Source: Streptomonospora nanhaiensis (GTDB lineage Bacteria; Actinomycetota; Actinomycetes; Streptosporangiales; Streptosporangiaceae). From it: 64,000 nucleotides of DNA. The position numbers and the translations under genes are program-made. The stretch lies in assembly GCF_026642255.1 (NCBI RefSeq), contig NZ_CP113264.1, positions 4,154,001 to 4,218,000 on the forward strand, in the 5' to 3' direction. The notes beneath the pieces are model-generated. The model searched no databases and was not told the origin of the DNA. It was given only the letters and a program-made list of their open reading frames with translations. Every line of letters begins with the position of its first letter. The first letter of the stretch is position 1. This document shows positions 8,883-17,524 of this stretch, piece by piece.

Positions 8883-9736
8883 CAGACATCCAGAAGAACG
8901 GGCTGGTCCCCTACCTGCTCGCCAACCGGGCCTTCGTCGCCCCGGCCGTCGAACAGGCCGTCGGGGCGATGAACCTGTCCGGGCGCACACGCCTGCTCGA
9001 CGCGGGAACCGGAGCCGGGGGCGGGCTGGTGGCGCTGGCCCGGGCGGCCGGCCCGGGGGCCCGCGTCCTGGCCGTCGACCGCAACGCCGACGTGCTGGAC
9101 CTGGCCCGTGAGCACGCACGGGCCGAGGGGGTCTCGGACCGGGTCCAGGTGCGCGCCGCCGACCTGGTCGACGTGCTCGACGAGGCCGCCGGCTCCGGCG
9201 ACGGGTTCGACGCGATCTGGGCCTCGGACGTGGTCTGGCCCGGCAACTTCGACGACCCCCGGGCCCTGGTGGCACGCGCCGCGCGCGCCCTGGCCCCCGG
9301 CGGCGTGCTGGGCCTGTTCACCAGCAACTACTACCAGGCCATGTTCCTGCCCGGTCACTCGCGGCTGGAGCGGGCGGCGCGCACCGCCTCCGAGCTCAAC
9401 TGGGGGATCCCCTCCGGGGGACCCGCCCACTACGAGCTCCACACGGTCTGGATGGAGGCCGCGGGGCTGCTCGACGTGCACGTGAACGTCTTCCCGCGGG
9501 TGGGCTCGCCCGTGGACGCCGACCCGACCGTGCGCCCCTACCTGGAGAACGCCGTCTGGCCGGAACTGCGCGAATCGCTGGTCAAACGCGGCGCCGACGC
9601 GGGTCTGAGCAGTGACGAGGTCGCCGAGGCCGAACGGCTCCTGACCCCGGGTCACCCGGACTACATCGTCGACACCGCGGGCTACTACATGGTCCACCCG
9701 ACCCTGCTCGCCGTGGGGCGGCGCCCCTCGGACTGA
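8879..9736 (+). CDS. Class I SAM-dependent methyltransferase
   Basis: 285 residues with a Rossmann SAM-binding motif I, LDAGTGAGGGLVAL near 41, an acidic motif II (LAVDRNADVL) and later motifs DAIWASDVVW and LAPGGVLGLF. It would transfer a methyl group from S-adenosylmethionine, probably during or after metallophore assembly (O, N or C position unknown). It is the last gene of the rightward group and converges on the isochorismate synthase, with a strong hairpin between them. The ATG at 8879 has only a distant GAGG, and the frame is coupled to the upstream micro-ORF. Substrate unassigned. Confidence 0.85.
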   Translation: MTDIQKNGLVPYLLANRAFVAPAVEQAVGAMNLSGRTRLLDAGTGAGGGLVALARAAGPGARVLAVDRNADVLDLAREHARAEGVSDRVQVRAADLVDVLDEAAGSGDGFDAIWASDVVWPGNFDDPRALVARAARALAPGGVLGLFTSNYYQAMFLPGHSRLERAARTASELNWGIPSGGPAHYELHTVWMEAAGLLDVHVNVFPRVGSPVDADPTVRPYLENAVWPELRESLVKRGADAGLSSDEVAEAERLLTPGHPDYIVDTAGYYMVHPTLLAVGRRPSD

Positions 9737-9745
9737 GACGGGCGA

Positions 9746-9778
9746 CCGGCCGGCCCCCGTCCCCCGGGGGCCGGCCGG
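9746..9778. terminator. Bidirectional hairpin between convergent operons
   Basis: A perfect 13-bp inverted repeat (CCGGCCGGCCCCC at 9746-9758, its complement at 9766-9778) with a 7-base loop lies 10 bp after the methyltransferase stop and 41 bp after the isochorismate synthase stop. There is no T-run, as is common for GC-rich actinobacterial terminators. Confidence 0.75.
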
Positions 9779-9819
9779 CTTCGCGCGGGGCCCACCGCCC
9801 GCGGCGGCCCCGGAAGCGC

Positions 9820-10974
9820 TCAGCGCACGCCCAGGGCGAACAGGAGCGCGCGCATCCTGTCGGTGGTCTCCGACAGGACGGCCCCGGGGTCGGAACCGGA
9901 CATGACGCCACCGCCGACGAAGGCGTCCACCCTGCTGTGGAACACCTCGGCACAGCGGGCGGCGACGACCCACTCGCCGTCGCCCCGGGCCGTGCTGTAG
10001 CCGACGGCTCCGGAGTGGAAACCCCGGTCGAAGTGCTCCGGCGCGCCGACCACCCCGGACGCGGGCCGCGAGGGGGAGCCGCACACGGCCGGGGCGGGAC
10101 GCAGGGCCGCCGCCAGGAGGTGCGCCGGCACATCCGCGTCCAGCAGCGTCCCCTCCAGGCGGGTGGACAGGTGCCACATCGTGGCGGTTCCGACCAGCTC
10201 GGGCCGCTTCGGCACGGCCAGGGTCCGGCAGTAGGGCTCCAGCGACTCCGCCACCGCGTCGACCACGACGGCGTGCTCACGCCTGTCCCCGGCCGAGGCA
10301 CGCAGTCTCTCGCGGTTGCGGTAGTCCTTGGTCGGATCGGCGCTGCGGGGGACGGAGCCGGACAGCGGCTGGGAGGCCACCCGGCTCCCGCGCTTGGAGA
10401 CCAGCAGTTCCGGGCCCGTCCCCAGAAGGGTGCGGTCCTCCGCCCCGGGGCCGGGCACGTCGATCGCGAAGACGGGTTCGCCCGGATCGCGCCAGAGGAG
10501 GTTGTTCAACGCCGTGGACGGATCGACCGCCGACGTGCTGTGCAGACGCAGGCCCCTGGCCGACACCACCCTGTCCGGCCCGCCGTCCCCGGCCGTCAGC
10601 GCGATCGCCCGCTCGATCGACGCCCTGTGCTCGTCGGGGGCGGGCACGGGCGTGGACCCCCACTCCCCCGGCAGCGGCCGCCGGCGCAGGCCCGGCGCCC
10701 GGCCCCGGGGCGGCGCGGGTGCGTGGCGCACCGTTCGGGGGAGCAGGAACCGGGCCGACCGCCGCCCGTCGAAGGGGATGGCGCCCATCACCACGCCCTC
10801 GGGCCCCGCGCTCCCGAGCAGGGAGTCGACCTCGTGCACCTCTTCCGCGACCCCCAGGACCCCGGTCCCGTGCAGTGCGCCGGCACCGGTGGAGAAGAAC
10901 ACGTCCCCCGACCGGTAGGAGGCCAGGAGCTCGGCGACGGACGGCGCCGGCGCCGGCGTTCTCTGTTCAGGCAT
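9820..10974 (-). CDS. Isochorismate synthase (DhbC/EntC family)
   Basis: 384-residue chorismate-binding enzyme expected to isomerise chorismate to isochorismate. Seen in order: GTGPELLVSK, SQPLSGSVPRS, REHAVVVDAV (first metal-binding Glu region), MWHLSTRLEG and the C-terminal AVCGSPSRPA...FDRGFHSGAVGY typical of DhbC. It is the last gene of the leftward importer operon, 116 bp after the ATPase gene. ATG at 10974 has AGAGGA about 12 bases upstream. No EntB isochorismatase, EntA dehydrogenase or PchB lyase is visible, so its role beside a one-step salicylate synthase is unclear: a 2,3-DHB branch, a backup, or neofunctionalisation. Confidence 0.9.
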   Translation of the reverse strand: MPEQRTPAPAPSVAELLASYRSGDVFFSTGAGALHGTGVLGVAEEVHEVDSLLGSAGPEGVVMGAIPFDGRRSARFLLPRTVRHAPAPPRGRAPGLRRRPLPGEWGSTPVPAPDEHRASIERAIALTAGDGGPDRVVSARGLRLHSTSAVDPSTALNNLLWRDPGEPVFAIDVPGPGAEDRTLLGTGPELLVSKRGSRVASQPLSGSVPRSADPTKDYRNRERLRASAGDRREHAVVVDAVAESLEPYCRTLAVPKRPELVGTATMWHLSTRLEGTLLDADVPAHLLAAALRPAPAVCGSPSRPASGVVGAPEHFDRGFHSGAVGYSTARGDGEWVVAARCAEVFHSRVDAFVGGGVMSGSDPGAVLSETTDRMRALLFALGVR

Positions 10975-11090
10975 GTGTCGAATCCTCTACAGGGGTGGGA
11001 GTGGTCTCCGATGGAACTGCCGCCCGGCCGCGCAGGCTCCCCGGCGCCGGGCACGACCGCGCCGCGGTGGGTCCGCTGCCGGGGGCAGCA

Positions 11091-12494
11091 CTACGGACCC
11101 GGCACCAGGGAGCGGCTCTCCGGGGCCAGCGTCAGGACCCGGTCCATGCGGTCGGCGACGTGCCGGTCGTGGGTCACCATGACGACGGCCAGGCCCTCCT
11201 CGGCGCGGAGGGCGTCCAGGACGTCCAGGACCGTGCGGGCGCTCGCGGCGTCCAGGGCGGAGGACACCTCGTCGGCCAGCAGGACCCGGGGGCGTGCGGC
11301 CAGGGCCCGGGCGATGGCCACGCGCTGGCGCTGGCCGCCGGAGAGGCGGGCCGGCAGCGCGCGTCCGACGTCCGGCGGCAGCCCGACCCGTTCCAGGAGC
11401 CCGGGGACCTCCGCGGCGGCCCGGCCGCGGGTCAGCCCCCGCAGCACCATGGCCGGGCGTGCGAGCGCCGTCGCGACCCGCTGAGCCGGGTTCAGGGTTC
11501 CGGCCGGGTCCTGGGGAACCAGCTGGACGGCCCGCAGCGCCTCCCGGGAACGGTCCGTGTGGCCGGCCGGCAGGGGCCTGCCACCGAGCGAGAAGGAACC
11601 CGCCGCGGGAGGATGGAGCCCCGCCAGGCTCCTGAGCAGGGTGGACTTACCGCATCCGGAAGGACCCAGGACGGCGACCGCCTCCCCCGGACCGACGGCC
11701 AGGTCCACTCCGCCGAGCAGTTCCCGCCCGCCCGGGGCCGTGAGGCGCACCTCCCGCAGGCCGAGGACCGGAGCGCCCCCCGGGGACCGGGGACCCACGG
11801 TCGTGGACGCGGCTCCGCGGACCGGTTCGGGCCCGCCGATGTCGAGGCGGAGGTCGGCCACACGGTCGGCGAACCCCCGGTCGTGGGTGACCACGACGGT
11901 GACCCTCCCCGGGCGCCCCCTCCGCTGTTCGAGGACGTCGAGCACGAGTTCCACCGTGGCGGGGTCCAGGCCGCTCGTGGGCTCGTCCAGCACGAGCACC
12001 CCGGGATCGGCGACGACCGCCCGGGCCAGCGCCACACGCTGGGCCTGGCCCCCGGAGAGCTCGTGCGGGCGCCGGCGCCACAGGGCGTCGGCGTCCAGTC
12101 CCAGCGAGGTGAGCACCGCCCGGACGGCCCCGGCGTTCGCGCGCCGCAGGCCGCCCGGCAGGGCTTCGGCGACCAGGGCGCAGACCGGCCGCAGGGGGTG
12201 CAGGTCCGAGGCGGGGTCCTGGCCGAGCACGCCCGTGGCGGCCCGGCGCCATCGGCGCGCCGCGCGTCCCGCGGGCACCGGCGCCCCCCGCCAGCGCACC
12301 CGGCCGTCCCTGCGCACCAGGCCGGGCGGCAGCGCGTCCAGCACGGCCAGGACGGCGCTGGTCTTGCCGCTCCCCGACGGGCCCATGACCGCGAGCACCC
12401 CGCCGTCCGGCACGCGCAGGTCCACCGGACCGACCACGGCGGCCCCGCGGTCGGTCTCGACCAGCACCGCCTCCGCATGCAGTCCTTCAGCCAT
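11091..12494 (-). CDS. Fused tandem ATP-binding protein of an Opp/Dpp/Nik-type importer
   Basis: 467 residues containing two complete ABC ATPase domains, i.e. DppD and DppF joined. First half: Walker A GPSGSGKTS near 40, signature LSGGQAQR, Walker B VLVLDEPTSG. Second half: Walker A GPSGCGKST near 270, signature LSGGQRQR, Walker B VLLADEVSSALD, H-loop VMVTHD. It would power the two permeases encoded just upstream, whose stop overlaps this start by 8 bp. The second Walker B has DEVSS instead of DEPTS, a mild variation; both sites look catalytically competent. Cytoplasmic face of the membrane. Confidence 0.93.
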   Translation of the reverse strand: MAEGLHAEAVLVETDRGAAVVGPVDLRVPDGGVLAVMGPSGSGKTSAVLAVLDALPPGLVRRDGRVRWRGAPVPAGRAARRWRRAATGVLGQDPASDLHPLRPVCALVAEALPGGLRRANAGAVRAVLTSLGLDADALWRRRPHELSGGQAQRVALARAVVADPGVLVLDEPTSGLDPATVELVLDVLEQRRGRPGRVTVVVTHDRGFADRVADLRLDIGGPEPVRGAASTTVGPRSPGGAPVLGLREVRLTAPGGRELLGGVDLAVGPGEAVAVLGPSGCGKSTLLRSLAGLHPPAAGSFSLGGRPLPAGHTDRSREALRAVQLVPQDPAGTLNPAQRVATALARPAMVLRGLTRGRAAAEVPGLLERVGLPPDVGRALPARLSGGQRQRVAIARALAARPRVLLADEVSSALDAASARTVLDVLDALRAEEGLAVVMVTHDRHVADRMDRVLTLAPESRSLVPGP

Positions 12495-13338
12495 CCGCGG
12501 GCTCCTTCCGTGCGGGTCCGCGGTCGCGGCTCCCGGGCGTGCGGTCGTCGGAGAGGTACAGCTGTGCCAGGAGGGCGAGCAGGACGGTGGTGGCCCCCAG
12601 CGCCACGGCCGGTGCCGCCACGGCCCAGGGGTTGATCGCCACGCCGGTCATGTTCTCCCTGAGCATGAGGGCCCAGTCGGGGGCGGGCGGGGCGGCCCCC
12701 AGCCCCAGGACGCTCAGTGCGGAGGCCACCTGGAGCGCGACCACCAGGCGCAGCCCGAGGTCGGCGACGACCAGCCCCCGAACGGCGGGGAGGACCTCCC
12801 TCAGCAGGATCGAGGCGGTGCCCTCCCCGCGCAGGAGCGCGGCCTCCACGTACCCGGAGGTGCGGGCCGCGCGGACGGCGTCCTTGACCACGCGCAGGGT
12901 GAGCGGGGCCCCTCCGCACACCGTCGCGACAACCACCGCCGTGTGCCAGGGCAGGGCGATCGCGGCAAGCAGGGCCAGGAGCAGGGAGGGCAGGGCTAGC
13001 AGCAGGTCGGCCACGGCGGTGAGGAGCCGCGAGGCCGGCCCGCCGAACCACCCGGCGGCCAGCCCGCCGGCGGTCCCGACGGCACAGGCGCACACGGCGG
13101 CCGCGACGGAGACGCCGAGCAGCCCCCTTCCGCCGGCCAGGACACGGGACAGGACGTCGCGGCCCAGGGCGTCCGTTCCCAGGAGGTGAACGGGGTCGGG
13201 CAGCTGCCAGGGCGCGCCCGTCGAGGAGGTGGGGCTGTGCGGCGCCCACCATCCGCCGAACAGGGCGACGGCCAGGACCGCGGCCGACAACAGGGGGACG
13301 GACAGCGACGCGAGGACCGGAGCGAGGCGACGGTTCAC
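12487..13338 (-). CDS. ABC importer permease, DppC/OppC-like
   Basis: 283-residue inner-membrane permease. The N-terminal transmembrane helix is followed by LLGTDALGRDVLSRVLAGGR, the OppC_N/DppC signature, then several hydrophobic helices and a coupling-loop region with EAALLRGEG. GTG at 13338 overlaps the stop of the preceding permease (GTGA), so they are translationally coupled. A longer upstream frame is discarded because its extra N-terminus is the shadow of the other permease. It pairs with the DppB-like permease to form the transport channel. Confidence 0.9.
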   Translation of the reverse strand: MNRRLAPVLASLSVPLLSAAVLAVALFGGWWAPHSPTSSTGAPWQLPDPVHLLGTDALGRDVLSRVLAGGRGLLGVSVAAAVCACAVGTAGGLAAGWFGGPASRLLTAVADLLLALPSLLLALLAAIALPWHTAVVVATVCGGAPLTLRVVKDAVRAARTSGYVEAALLRGEGTASILLREVLPAVRGLVVADLGLRLVVALQVASALSVLGLGAAPPAPDWALMLRENMTGVAINPWAVAAPAVALGATTVLLALLAQLYLSDDRTPGSRDRGPARKEPADG

Positions 13339-14333
13339 CGGACCGGCCTCCGGCGTGGTTCGGTCAGGGCGGCGACCAGGTCTCCGACCAGCAGTCCCAC
13401 CAGCACGACCGCGGCGGCGACCACCGCGGTGGCCTGGACGACGGGCAGGTCCCGGGAGGCCAGGGAGGAGACGAGCAGCGATCCGATGCCCGGATAGCCG
13501 AAAAGGGTCTCCACCAGCGCTGCGGCGGCGATCAGCCCTCCCGCGGTGTTCGCCGTGACCCGGGTGAAGGGGGCCAGGAGGAAGGGGAGCACGTCGGTCG
13601 AGGCGATCCGCCACGGGGGGACCCCCCGCCGGCGGGCGTCGGCCACGTGGGGCAGGCGTACGGTGTCGGCCACCGCACCGGCCAGCAGGCTCGCGCCGAA
13701 GAACGCGGTGGGCAGGGCCAGGGAGGCCACCGGGAGGAACAGCAGTTCCGGATGCTGCCAGGGCGAGGCTCCGGGCGGGAGCAGGGATACCGGGGGCACC
13801 AGGCCCAGGGCGCCGGAGAACACGGCCGCCAGGGCGGCGGCGGTGACCGCGGTGGGCAGTGCGGCGCCTCCGGTGAGGACCGCGGTGGACAGCCGGCGCG
13901 CCCGCCGGGAACCCCCGGCCCACCAGGCCAACGCCAGGGAGGCGGGGGTCGCCACCGCCAGCGCCCCGCCCACCACCGCGAGGGTGGCGGGCAGCCGCTG
14001 GGCGAGGGCGTCGGCGACCGGGCGGCCGTTGACCAGGGACGTGCCGAGGTCGCCGGTGAGCAGGGACCCCGCCCAGTCGAGGTAGCGCCGCCAGGGCGCG
14101 GCGTCCAGGCCCAGCTCCTCACGCAGCTCCCGGACCTCCTCCTCGTCGGCGCCGGGGGTGACACGCAGGTCCACGGCGTCACCGGGCAGGAGTTCGGTGG
14201 CGGTGAACACCGCCACCGAGACCAGGGCCAGCAGGAGCACGGTCCGCACCAGGGCGAACAGGAGCGGAACCCCCGTGACCGCCCCCGCGGTGCGGGGGCG
14301 GGGGGCCGCGGGGGCGGTCACGGGGCGGGACAT
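13335..14333 (-). CDS. ABC importer permease, DppB/OppB-like
   Basis: 332-residue permease with an N-terminal membrane segment (LLALVSVAVFTATELLPGD), the long periplasmic segment typical of DppB, and a GYPGIGSLLV motif near the C-terminus that marks the family. ATG at 14333 overlaps the stop of the solute-binding protein gene (ATGA), tying the operon together. With the DppC-like partner and fused ATPase it completes a five-domain peptide/nickel-type importer. That family includes the CntABCDF and NikABCDE metal-complex importers. Confidence 0.9.
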   Translation of the reverse strand: MSRPVTAPAAPRPRTAGAVTGVPLLFALVRTVLLLALVSVAVFTATELLPGDAVDLRVTPGADEEEVRELREELGLDAAPWRRYLDWAGSLLTGDLGTSLVNGRPVADALAQRLPATLAVVGGALAVATPASLALAWWAGGSRRARRLSTAVLTGGAALPTAVTAAALAAVFSGALGLVPPVSLLPPGASPWQHPELLFLPVASLALPTAFFGASLLAGAVADTVRLPHVADARRRGVPPWRIASTDVLPFLLAPFTRVTANTAGGLIAAAALVETLFGYPGIGSLLVSSLASRDLPVVQATAVVAAAVVLVGLLVGDLVAALTEPRRRPVR

Positions 14334-15844
14334 CAGCCGGAGACCTCGACCCGCTCGATGAACAGGCGGTGGAAACCGGGCCCGGTCGGCAGGCCGCTCA
14401 CACCGGAACCCGCCAGGTCGATGCCGTCCCCGGTGCCCCAGACCACGTAGCCGCCGTCGTCGGCGACGCGCTGCTGCAGGTCGGCGAGCATCGCGTGGCG
14501 GTCGCCCTCGTCCTCGGTGGCCAGGGCCTCGGCGAAGTCGGCGTCCCACTCGGGGACGTCCCAGCCCGTCTCGTTGGTGGGGCCGTCGGAGAGCAGGGCC
14601 ATCCGGGCGTAGTCCACGAACCCGTTCCCGCCCAGGCTGTTGAGGTAGAAGGGTTCGACGTTCCACACCTCGGCCCAGTAGGTGTCGGGCGCGCCCACCT
14701 CGATCTGGACCTCGATGCCCGCCTCGGCGAGCTGTTCGGCGGCCAGGGTCGCGGTCTCCTCCATACCGGGGTAGGAGTTGGTGGCGTGCAGGGTGAGCTC
14801 GACGCCGTCCGCGTGGCCCGCCTCCTCCAGCAGTTCGCGGGCCCGGTCCAGGTCGCGCTCCACCGGTGCGGCGTCGGGGGCGAAGGGCTCCTGGGAGTTC
14901 AGGATGTCCGCGCCGGTCTCCCCGTAGCCGAGGAAGACCGTCTCGACGAGCTGCTCGCGGTCCAAGGCGAGCTTGACGGCCTCACGGACGCCCGGGTCGT
15001 CGAAGGGCTCGGTGTCGAGGTCCATGACCAGCGGGTAGTTCACACCGGCGGGCCGGGTGCTCACCTGGACCGCGTCGTCCGACTCGTACTGCTGCGCACT
15101 GGCGGGGGACACGCTGCCCGCGACGTCCGCCTGTCCGGAGGCCACCGCCTCGGCACGCGCGGCCGGGTCGGGCATGGCGCTGATCTGGAGGGTCTCGAAG
15201 TCGGCGGCACCGCCCCACCAGTCGTCGTTGCGGGTCAGGACCGCGGTGGTGTCGTCGTGTTCCTCCAGCTGGAACGGTCCGGAGCCGACGACGGGCTCGG
15301 TGATGTCGTCGCTGCCCTCGGGGACCACGAAGGTCAGGGAGGCCAGGGCGATGCCGACCTCCGCGTAGGGCTGGTGGGTGGCCAGTTCCAGGGTGTGCTC
15401 GTCCACCACCGAGGAGGCCTCCAGGTCGAACACCGACAGGCGTCCGTTGTTCTCGGCGCCCTTGCCCTGGATCCGGTTCAGGGAGAACAGGACGTCATGG
15501 GCGGTCACGGGCTCTCCGTCGGAGAAGACGGCGTCATCGCGCAGGGCGACGGTCCACAGGTCGAGGTCCTCCCCCGCCGGCTCCCAGGACAGTGCCAGGC
15601 GCGGCTGGACCACGCCGTCCTCGTCGGTCACGGTCAGCACGTCGTAGAGCATGGCGAAGCGCAGGTACTCGGACTCGTTGCCGACGCGCCCGTGCGGGTC
15701 GTGGGTCGTCGCCGCCGGGGCTCCGACCGCCGCGTAGCGCAGGGTGGGGCCCTCGGCGGCGGCCTGCTCTTCCTCGCCTCCACCGCAGGCGGTGGCCGCC
15801 AGGAGCACCGCGAGGGCGCCCGCGGGCAGGAATCGTCGTCTCAT
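14333..15844 (-). CDS. Solute-binding lipoprotein, family 5 (DppA/OppA/NikA-like)
   Basis: 503 residues. Signal peptide MRRRFLPAGALAVLLAATAC with lipobox ATAC|G puts it on the outer face of the membrane as a lipoprotein, followed by an acidic linker (GGGEEEQ). Family signature: FSDGEPVTAHDVLFSLNR near 140. It would capture the ligand, by context most likely the metal-loaded metallophore, though a peptide is possible. First gene of the leftward operon SBP-permease-permease-ATPase-isochorismate synthase. ATG at 15844 has AGAAAGG upstream. Fur box C lies about 600 bp upstream, so the leader is long or the promoter is remote. Confidence 0.92.
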   Translation of the reverse strand: MRRRFLPAGALAVLLAATACGGGEEEQAAAEGPTLRYAAVGAPAATTHDPHGRVGNESEYLRFAMLYDVLTVTDEDGVVQPRLALSWEPAGEDLDLWTVALRDDAVFSDGEPVTAHDVLFSLNRIQGKGAENNGRLSVFDLEASSVVDEHTLELATHQPYAEVGIALASLTFVVPEGSDDITEPVVGSGPFQLEEHDDTTAVLTRNDDWWGGAADFETLQISAMPDPAARAEAVASGQADVAGSVSPASAQQYESDDAVQVSTRPAGVNYPLVMDLDTEPFDDPGVREAVKLALDREQLVETVFLGYGETGADILNSQEPFAPDAAPVERDLDRARELLEEAGHADGVELTLHATNSYPGMEETATLAAEQLAEAGIEVQIEVGAPDTYWAEVWNVEPFYLNSLGGNGFVDYARMALLSDGPTNETGWDVPEWDADFAEALATEDEGDRHAMLADLQQRVADDGGYVVWGTGDGIDLAGSGVSGLPTGPGFHRLFIERVEVSG

Positions 15845-17085
15845 CGTTCGGCCTTTCTCGGGATGGGCCGCGGTCGGCACGGCCCCAGTAGGTGGCTCCC
15901 GGCACGGGGCCGGGAGGGTTCGTGGGTGGTCACGGCGGCTGAGGGGCGCCGACGGGCCGGTCGCGGGGGCGCGGACACCGGTGCGTCCGAGCGAACGTCC
16001 GGTGCGCGGGCGGATGCAGCGCGGTGGGCGGGGGCGTCCGTGGGGGCGGGCCTCTCCTCCCCCGGCGCGCGAGCCTCGGCGGGGTGTCACGGACAACGCG
16101 GACGGGCGCCGGCGGGCCGGTCGGTCCGCCCGTCACCGCTCGTGTGGCGGATCCTCCTCACGGCCCCGGCGGGTTCGGCGCTCCCCGTGCTCTCCTGCGC
16201 CTCACCGCAGCCCCGGCAGGAGAGGTGGCGGCGCACGGACGATCCAGGTCATGAAGGATGTCCCGGCAGCGCAGGGAGCGGGCGCCGCCGCCGAGGGCCT
16301 TGAACGCGGCCATGGCGCATCCGGGCTTCCTGGGCATGCCGGTCGGCTGCCCGGCCGGGGATCGCCAGGGGCGGGAGGTGAGCGCCGCATCGGCTTCGCC
16401 CTACGTACACGGGGAGGACTCCTGGGGGAGCGCGAGTCGCGTGAATGAAAATGATTATCAGTACCGTAGCACGCACGAGTCCGCTTTGCCCGAATCGCAC
16501 CCGCCCCACTCGCAACGGGCCGAGTCCCTGGGGCCGCGGGGCGATGATCGCCCCCGCGGCCCCAGGGGCTCGGGAAGGGAACCTCCGACGCGCATCGCAC
16601 CGGCCAACCGGCCCGCACGCGGCGGGGCCCTGGGGGGCAGGCCGCCGACCCGGTCGAACGGGGTGGGGGGCGGCCTTCGGGGGCAGCACACCCGGCCGGG
16701 TCGGTGGACCGCGAATGCGTCCACCTCGAACAGCACCGCAGGTAGCACGAGCGAAGCGACCCCCGGCAGCGTCTGGGCGGGAGGACTCCCCTTCCGAAGC
16801 GCGCTGACGCGCGCCCAGGACGGCCGGGTGGTCGGCGTCCGCAGCCGACGACTCCGAACTCGGGGGGCAGAGGCCTCGGCTCCGTGGAACTCGGCCCGGC
16901 GGGCCCTGGACGATCAGCACGGGCCCCAGGGCCACATGCACATCAATGCCGAATCGACTTCATTCCGTCAAACGGGGATACTGCAGGAAGGAAGACCCAA
17001 CAAAGTATCCTTCTTCGGCATAAGGAAGGACGATCTCTCCCTCCACCATTTTGACCAACAGCCCACAGATACCGCCACGGAACTG
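15845..17085. other. 1.24-kb intergenic region upstream of the importer operon
   Basis: No convincing protein gene. It contains Fur box C (16447-16465). A 59-codon leftward frame at 16158-16337 starts about 110 bp downstream of the box but has no ribosome-binding site, no recognised family and arginine/proline-rich low-complexity translation. From about 16.93 kb rightward the GC content drops visibly. A small inverted repeat, TCCTTC...GAAGGA, near 17.01 kb may end the SUKH-like remnant. Confidence 0.5.
16447..16465. promoter_or_regulatory. Fur-family operator (box C) upstream of the importer operon
   Basis: GAAAATGATTATCAGTACC matches the Fur box (reverse-complement orientation) at 16 of 19 positions. 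The overlapping 15-mer TGAAAATGATTATCA (16446-16460) is a near-perfect 7-1-7 palindrome of the Zur/Fur type. It stands out in very GC-rich DNA and is the strongest of the three boxes. The nearest plausible target is the leftward transporter operon starting at 15844. Confidence 0.7.
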
Positions 17086-17524
17086 TCACCAGAGGTCACC
17101 ATTCCCCAGCACCACCGTCCAGTCCGCGACATCGGGGTCGAAGAAAAAATAAAGGCTCTCTCCGATTACTTCGCCCACCAGGAACACATTGTACGGTTCC
17201 CGGCACAGTATCCATGAGATATCGACCTTGCGAGAATCATCCACGAAACGGAAATACGGCGCATCATCGGCGAGATAGTAGACAGGATAGTTCCCCTCTT
17301 CTATCGCCCTCCTGGGGTCCTGCCTCCCGAAACAATCGACAGTAATCAGAAGACAGGCGTCCTCGATGGTGGACACCACACCGCCATAAGCCTGCATCAG
17401 GGCAACGCAGTCACGGGGAAGCGCTCTTCCGAGAACTCGCTCCAGCGGCTCCGGATCGAAACATCACCTGAGCACTCGACACCCCGAGCATCCGACTCAT
17501 CTCTTCGAAGTGATCTTTACTCAA
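17086..17524 (-). pseudogene. Frameshifted SMI1/KNR4 (SUKH)-like immunity protein remnant
   Basis: The intact-looking frame starts at ATG 17397 (103 aa, ends WTVVLGNGDLW). The same frame continues upstream with coding-like sequence FDPEPLERVLGRALPRDC, running into VALMQAYGGVV, the usual LPxDY...LMxxYGG start of SUKH proteins. It is blocked by an in-frame TGA near 17465. A second frame supplies a plausible N-terminus from TTG 17524 (SKDHFEEMSRMLGVSS). This reads as one gene split by a frameshift around 17460-17470, although a short protein from 17397 is possible. GC is clearly lower than in the neighbours, suggesting acquired DNA. A second SMI1/KNR4 gene is at 24878-25492. Confidence 0.45.

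Noticed and set aside
16158..16337. 59-codon leftward ORF downstream of Fur box C (begins MPRKPGCAMAAFKALGGG), considered as a Zur-controlled small zinc protein
   Set aside because: No Shine-Dalgarno, no conserved Cys pair pattern, arginine-rich tail; kept only as a note in the intergenic entry.
16258..17217. Rightward 319-codon frame next to Fur box C
   Set aside because: No ribosome-binding site, no family resemblance, composition shifts midway with the GC drop; the regulatory box lies inside it.
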